Shown piece after piece: positions 60,034-64,000 of a stretch of 64,000 nt of DNA; within the stretch, counting starts at the first letter, position 1; every line of letters begins with the position of its first letter. Position numbers and translations under genes: made by a program. The notes under the pieces are model-generated. The model saw nothing but the letters and a program-made list of their open reading frames with translations. It was not told where the DNA came from and searched no databases. Source of the DNA: JAVSMW01 sp032027005 (GTDB lineage Bacteria; Bacillota; Thermincolia; Thermincolales; UBA2595); NCBI GenBank assembly GCA_032027005.1, contig JAVSMW010000001.1:226598-290597 (forward strand), given 5' to 3'.

Positions 60034-62343
60034 TTACTCCTGTTCAAAGGTCCTCTGGTACTGTTCCATGGTCATTAATATAGCCCGCGGTTTGCTCCCT
60101 TCAAATTTGCCCACGATGCCCCGTTCCTCCATCATGTCGATGAGCCTGGCTGCCCTGGCATAGCCGATGCGCAGTCTCCTCTGCAGCATCGAGATGGAGG
60201 CCTGTCCGCACTCTATCAGGATTTTTACGGCTTCGGCGAAAAGCTCATCTGTGTCTCCCTGATCAACACTGCTGCTTGACTCGGCCTGAACAACCCCTTC
60301 TACGAATTCAGGCTGACCCTGGGCCTTCAAAAAGCTAACCAGGGCTTCCACTTCCCGGTCAGACATAAATGCGCCCTGTACCCGCACAGGCTTTGGGGCC
60401 CCGACCGGGAAAAATAACATATCCCCTTTGCCCAGCAGTTTCTCTGCTCCCGCCATATCGAGGATTGTCCGGGAATCAATCTGGGATGAAACTGCAAAAG
60501 CAATGCGGGATGGGATATTAGCTTTAATCAGACCTGTAATTACATCCACTGAAGGCCGCTGGGTGGCCACAACCAGATGCATTCCCGCTGCCCTCGCCAT
60601 TTGGGCCAGCCGGCAGATGGCATCTTCCACATCAGCAGGCGCTACCATCATCAGGTCAGCCAATTCGTCGATGACAACAATTATTGAGGGTAATGGACCG
60701 GATTCATGGATAAAATTGCCGGATTCCACAGCCTGATTGAACCTGTGCATATCTTTTACCCCAGCCTGGGCAAACAGCTCGTATCTTTTTTCCATTTCCC
60801 GCACGGCCCATCTGAGGGCCGATGCAGCTTTTTTGGCGTCAGTAACCACCGGGGATATCAGGTGTGGGATCCCGTTATATGTTGTCAGTTCAACCATTTT
60901 AGGGTCAATCATGACAATTTTGACTTCATTGGGTTTGGCTTTAAACAGAATGCTCCCTATCATGGTATTCATACACACACTTTTTCCGGAGCCTGTTGCT
61001 CCGGCCACCAGGAGGTGAGGCATCTGAGCCAGGTCTGCCAAGATAGTGGTCCCGGCAATATCTTTGCCCAGTACAAAGGTCAGCTTCGAGGACGCTCTGG
61101 CAAACTCCTCTGCTTCCAGCAGTTCCCGCATTGTTACCACAGAAATCTCTTTATTGGGGACTTCTATGCCAACTGCAGCTTTGCCCGGAATCGGGGCCTC
61201 AATCCTTACTCCTGATGCCGCCAGGCTAAGGGCGATGTCGTCTGCCAGGCTGACTATGCGGCTGACTTTGACCCCGGGGGCCGGAGAAATTTCATACCTG
61301 GTGATGGCCGGTCCCCTGGAAACCTGGGTCACCTTAGCTTTAACGCCAAAGCTTTCCAGAGTATCCTCAAGGATTTTAACATTTTCGGTAATATCTTTGT
61401 TGACCTTGGGATTTTTGGGTTTATTCACTTTAGTGAACAGGGTAAGAGGCGGTAAATTATATTGCGGCATATCATAATTTGAAAAAGCTGACGGCAGTTC
61501 TGGCTCTGATGAATTAGATAATTTCCGGGATTTGTTCTTACGCTCTTCCAGGTTTATTATTTCCGCCCGTTCTTTATTCTCTTCATGAGCTATCACCCTG
61601 TCAATAGGTTCAGGGTAGATATTTATTCTCGGCATAATTTCTTCATCATCAGTCTTCACGGTAGTCTCTTCATCCGTACCTGAGTGCCGGTCAAAGTTAA
61701 AGATATCACCGGAAAAAAACAATTTTTTCTTTTCCGGGACGGGGTCAGGCAGGGTATCTTCATCATCCTCATCTTCTACCACTTCAGTATATACAACCCC
61801 GGCCAGGCCATGCCTTAAGGTTTTCCAGACAGCTGCCGCCTTCTGGGCTAGATATCTGGCAATTGTCACAGACGAGACATTGGTAATCAGAATCAGTGTA
61901 ATGATCATCATAGCAACCCAAATTATGTAGGTCCCTACCCGTCCGAAGGCTGCCAGCATGATTTTAGCCAAGATGCCGCCTATAATTCCCCCACCCAATC
62001 CAACGATACCGGCATTTATCAGGTCTTTATCCGCCACTTCTAACTGCAGGTGGAACATGGTCAGAATCAAGGCAAAAAATGCTATTCCGCCGAACATCTG
62101 CCCGCCATATCGGGCCCGTTTTCTCTCCCTGATCATTTTAACGCCGAAAATGGCCATAATTAAAGGGAAAACATACCGCCCTTCTCCGGCCGTAACCTTA
62201 ATGACTTTTACAATAAAAACCCCGACTGCGCCCGTAGAACTGGTAAACAGGCTGACAAAGCACAATACGGCAAAAGCCAGACAAATAAGTCCTATTACTT
62301 CATATTTTAGTTCGCTGTGCCTTTGTTCAGCAGCCCTTGCCAT
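60034..62343 (-). CDS. ftsK: DNA translocase FtsK/SpoIIIE
   Basis: 769 aa. The N-terminal part has four membrane helices (about residues 18-160), then an acidic linker. The motor domain has Walker A VAGATGSGKSVCMN (about 455) and Walker B IIVVIDELADLMM. A C-terminal gamma winged helix (SISMLQRRLRIGYARAARLID) reads polarity sequences. It pumps chromosome DNA through the division or sporulation septum. ATG 62343 is chosen (GAGGTGA, 8 bases). Confidence 0.96.
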   Translation of the reverse strand: MARAAEQRHSELKYEVIGLICLAFAVLCFVSLFTSSTGAVGVFIVKVIKVTAGEGRYVFPLIMAIFGVKMIRERKRARYGGQMFGGIAFFALILTMFHLQLEVADKDLINAGIVGLGGGIIGGILAKIMLAAFGRVGTYIIWVAMMIITLILITNVSSVTIARYLAQKAAAVWKTLRHGLAGVVYTEVVEDEDDEDTLPDPVPEKKKLFFSGDIFNFDRHSGTDEETTVKTDDEEIMPRINIYPEPIDRVIAHEENKERAEIINLEERKNKSRKLSNSSEPELPSAFSNYDMPQYNLPPLTLFTKVNKPKNPKVNKDITENVKILEDTLESFGVKAKVTQVSRGPAITRYEISPAPGVKVSRIVSLADDIALSLAASGVRIEAPIPGKAAVGIEVPNKEISVVTMRELLEAEEFARASSKLTFVLGKDIAGTTILADLAQMPHLLVAGATGSGKSVCMNTMIGSILFKAKPNEVKIVMIDPKMVELTTYNGIPHLISPVVTDAKKAASALRWAVREMEKRYELFAQAGVKDMHRFNQAVESGNFIHESGPLPSIIVVIDELADLMMVAPADVEDAICRLAQMARAAGMHLVVATQRPSVDVITGLIKANIPSRIAFAVSSQIDSRTILDMAGAEKLLGKGDMLFFPVGAPKPVRVQGAFMSDREVEALVSFLKAQGQPEFVEGVVQAESSSSVDQGDTDELFAEAVKILIECGQASISMLQRRLRIGYARAARLIDMMEERGIVGKFEGSKPRAILMTMEQYQRTFEQE

Positions 62344-62430
62344 TACATCATTCACCTCGACCTATTAAGTTCTACACCACACAAATAAATTCCTCTGTAC
62401 TGCCGCAAAAAGCAGTTTGCTGAGCATAAC

Positions 62431-62460
62431 AAAAAAGACTGCCGACCTTGGTCAACAGTC
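62431..62460 (-). terminator. Terminator of the lipoprotein gene
   Basis: GACTGTTGACC, 2 bases, GGTCGGCAGTC on the minus strand (11-bp stem with two G-T pairs), then TTTTTTG. Confidence 0.88.
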
Positions 62461-62513
62461 TGCTTGCTAGCGGCACCCTTCCTGATGCGAGAAAAAAACA
62501 GCCCTTTATTCTG

Positions 62514-63086
62514 CTAATTCCTATTCAATTCATCGAAACTACCTGCCGGAGTATCGACTTTGGCACTCATATCTACAATTTCCCTGGTCCCGTTTGGTTC
62601 CTCCCATTTGGTCCCGGTTTGCAGCGGAGCTTTAAGGATTGCAACATCTTCTTTGGGCTCTGTATTCATAAAGTTTTCTTTCCCATAGGCTTCACCCATA
62701 AAAAATATTCTGGTCACAGCATCCGGCGATATCTTAAAAACAGCTGCACTGGCGGTCCCACCGTTGTCTTCCCTGATCTGCGCCCGATCACTGCTGGCAA
62801 AAAGAACTCCCCTGGTAAATGAAGCATACTCGTTGCCCTCTCCTTTATATTCCCATATACTCCCGACAGACAATGGGAAAAAGTCACCAGGACTCAGATT
62901 CCCTTTAACAGGTTCCTGAGTTTTGGGTTCCTCATTTTTAGGTTCCTGGGTCTTAGGTTCCTCTTTTTTGGGTTCCCCGGATTTCGGCGGCTGCGAATCC
63001 GGCTCTTTGGTCTGGGTACAGCCTGAAGCAAAAATGCCTGTAAAGATCAGGAAAAGCAGAAAAACGACAGTTAATACCTTTTTCAT
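62514..63086 (-). CDS. Lipoprotein with repeat-rich linker, perhaps truncated
   Basis: 190 aa. Signal peptide with lipobox ASGC at about residues 20-23. A linker of repeated KTQEPKNEEP-type units follows, then a globular domain beginning DFFPLSVGSIWEYKGEGNEY and ending DTPAGSFDELNRN. I recall relatives that run on for some 50-80 residues after PAGSF, so a 3' deletion or frameshift is possible here. AAGGAGG precedes the ATG at 63086. The function is unknown. Confidence 0.78.
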   Translation of the reverse strand: MKKVLTVVFLLFLIFTGIFASGCTQTKEPDSQPPKSGEPKKEEPKTQEPKNEEPKTQEPVKGNLSPGDFFPLSVGSIWEYKGEGNEYASFTRGVLFASSDRAQIREDNGGTASAAVFKISPDAVTRIFFMGEAYGKENFMNTEPKEDVAILKAPLQTGTKWEEPNGTREIVDMSAKVDTPAGSFDELNRN

Positions 63087-63126
63087 GTAAAATCGCCTCC
63101 TTATATGGTTAGTAGCCTCAGAAATC

Positions 63127-63341
63127 ATACCAGTAGAGTTCACAGAGGCACAGAGACAGACTGCCCAACCGCTATTTAATTCTTTTCACTCAACTTTTGT
63201 TTATGTTCAACCTAAATCAAATTTATTGATTAATCTTAGTGGAATGTTAACAAAACAAGTACAGGAACTAATAGAAGCTAAATAGAACAATAATGTTTGA
63301 TTTAACGCTATGTCTCTGTGTCTCCGTGCCCTCTGTGGTAT
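63127..63341. repeat. Terminal-inverted-repeat element, copy 2 (CACAGAGG type)
   Basis: About 215 bp. The left end is ATACCAGTAGAGTTCACAGA and the right end, inverted, is ATACCACAGAGGGCACGGAG. The outer bases ATACCA and the CACAGAG words match copy 1 at 37799. TTTCCGAGAG follows 25 bases later, as near the other copies. The interior has no reading frame. Confidence 0.65.
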
Positions 63342-63482
63342 ATTTTCTAGTTTCATCAATAAACTGTTTCCGAGAGTCTACTGGAATAAGAAATAATATA
63401 ATACCTGTTTGACGAACATTACATGTTCTGTGTTCCCTACTTTCAACTTTTATATGAAGAAAAAGAGTGGAGCCTGGTATTC

Positions 63483-63552
63483 ACTCACCACTCACCACTC
63501 ACCACTCACCACTCACCACTCACCACTCACCACTCACCGCTCTCCACTCACC
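63483..63552. repeat. Heptamer tandem array, unit ACTCACC
   Basis: Eight perfect ACTCACC units, one GCTCTCC and one further ACTCACC. The last unit supplies the TGA stop codon of ylzJ on the minus strand. Confidence 0.97.
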
Positions 63553-63799
63553 ATATTTCCGGCTGTTCCTGACCGGCGAACTGTGGTACAAATTTAAGTT
63601 CAGTGCCGGGTTGGAACTCATTTTTCATGTAGTCCGCGGGATTTGTACTGATCAGACGGACTACCCTGCATTTGTCCATATTGAGCTGTTCCACCAATAA
63701 CTTGGCCCCGCCAACCTCAAGTTCCTGGTACTGGGGTCCATCTTTCTCAATGCCATCCAATATCTGTTCAATAGGCACAGGGGTATAGATTATGCTCAT
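63548..63799 (-). CDS. ylzJ: YlzJ-like protein
   Basis: 83 aa protein of the YlzJ family, found in spore formers after tepA and before ftsK. It starts SIIYTPVPIEQILDG and has LISTNPADYMKNEFQPG. Its role is unknown. The ATG overlaps the tepA-like stop (ATGA). Its stop codon is contributed by the heptamer repeat, so the end of the protein may be slightly changed compared with relatives. Confidence 0.85.
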   Translation of the reverse strand: MSIIYTPVPIEQILDGIEKDGPQYQELEVGGAKLLVEQLNMDKCRVVRLISTNPADYMKNEFQPGTELKFVPQFAGQEQPEIW

Positions 63800-64000
63800 T
63801 GTATCAGCCCCCCGCTTGGCTGCCGTCGTTCTGCAATCAACTCATTAAGTTTTCGGACAGCACCTGAGATCCCGCCAACCTCATCGATCATTCCACACTC
63901 GACTGCATCCTTGCCAATCAGTACTGTGCCAATGTCTCTGGCTAACTCACCGGTTCTGAACATTAGTTCTCTGAGTTTCTCATTTGTTACTTTGCTATGT
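63796..64000 (-). CDS. TepA/ClpP-like protein, C-terminal part (runs off the window)
   Basis: The last 67 codons are visible: NEKLRELMFRTGELARDIG, VLIGKDAVECGMIDEVGGIS and KLNELIAERR. The segment LIGKDAVECGMIDEVGG is the usual end of ClpP/TepA (YmfB)-type serine proteases, where the catalytic Asp region lies near. The position before ylzJ and ftsK supports TepA. The start and the Ser/His residues lie outside the window. Confidence 0.82.
   Translation of the reverse strand, partial: HSKVTNEKLRELMFRTGELARDIGTVLIGKDAVECGMIDEVGGISGAVRKLNELIAERRQPSGGLIQ

Overview
The window looks like chromosome of an anaerobic, endospore-forming Firmicute of the class Clostridia, most like the Peptococcaceae (Desulfotomaculum/Pelotomaculum/Desulfosporosinus type). 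The evidence is SpoVS, YlzJ, FtsK/SpoIIIE, RNase Y, YmdB, rubrerythrin, a B12-riboswitch cobalamin operon, a corrinoid-protein reactivase-like ferredoxin/ASKHA protein, Firmicute-type LexA and Spo0A sites, and strong AGGAGG ribosome sites with frequent TTG/GTG starts. No rRNA, tRNA, CRISPR array, transposase or integrase was seen.

Layout. 1-4.9 kb: late cobalamin genes cobU-cobQ-cbiB-cobB read leftwards from a sigma-A promoter, B12 riboswitch and terminator. 5-14.8 kb: leftward housekeeping and sporulation genes (receiver protein, DUF3842, LysM protein, coiled-coil protein, dipeptidase, spoVS, ymdB, rny, recX, recA) plus a rightward HD protein. The gap at 7.75-7.98 kb carries three perfect Spo0A boxes and two perfect DnaA boxes. 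15-36.7 kb: a glycan island with three CgeB-type glycosyltransferases, three paralogous rhamnosyltransferase-like proteins, other glycosyltransferases and methyltransferases. It also holds a CDP-glucose branched-deoxysugar pathway and a three-gene set resembling UDP-L-QuiNAc synthesis. Sigma-K-like promoters precede three of the rightward island genes, including a small Thr-rich protein at the right end, which suggests mother-cell, spore-surface glycosylation. The island separates recA from cinA and pgsA, which lie close together in many Firmicutes.

37-53 kb: rubrerythrin, DEAD-box helicase, cinA, an FtsH-like protease with an unusual membrane partner, cardiolipin synthase, dNK, pgpA, pgsA, rimO, YgiQ-type radical SAM protein, yajQ, rodZ-like and mnmH. 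53.6-59 kb: a mainly rightward accessory block with a SIR2-like protein, a PNPOx-like flavoprotein, an HxlR regulator, the ferredoxin/ASKHA protein with two matching candidate HxlR operators, and a YkvI-type membrane protein. 59-64 kb: BMP-type lipoprotein, ftsK, a lipoprotein that may be truncated, ylzJ and the end of a tepA/ClpP-like gene.

The gaps are unusually rich in repeats. There are (i) a bipartite palindrome family in five copies with compensatory arm changes and one copy that has cleanly lost a module; (ii) terminal-inverted-repeat elements built from CACAGAGG words, each followed by a heptamer tandem array; (iii) CGCGGATGAACAC words; and (iv) a 274-bp element with 40-bp terminal inverted repeats upstream of the YgiQ gene. 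Several of these end exactly at, or supply, the stop codon of a neighbouring gene.
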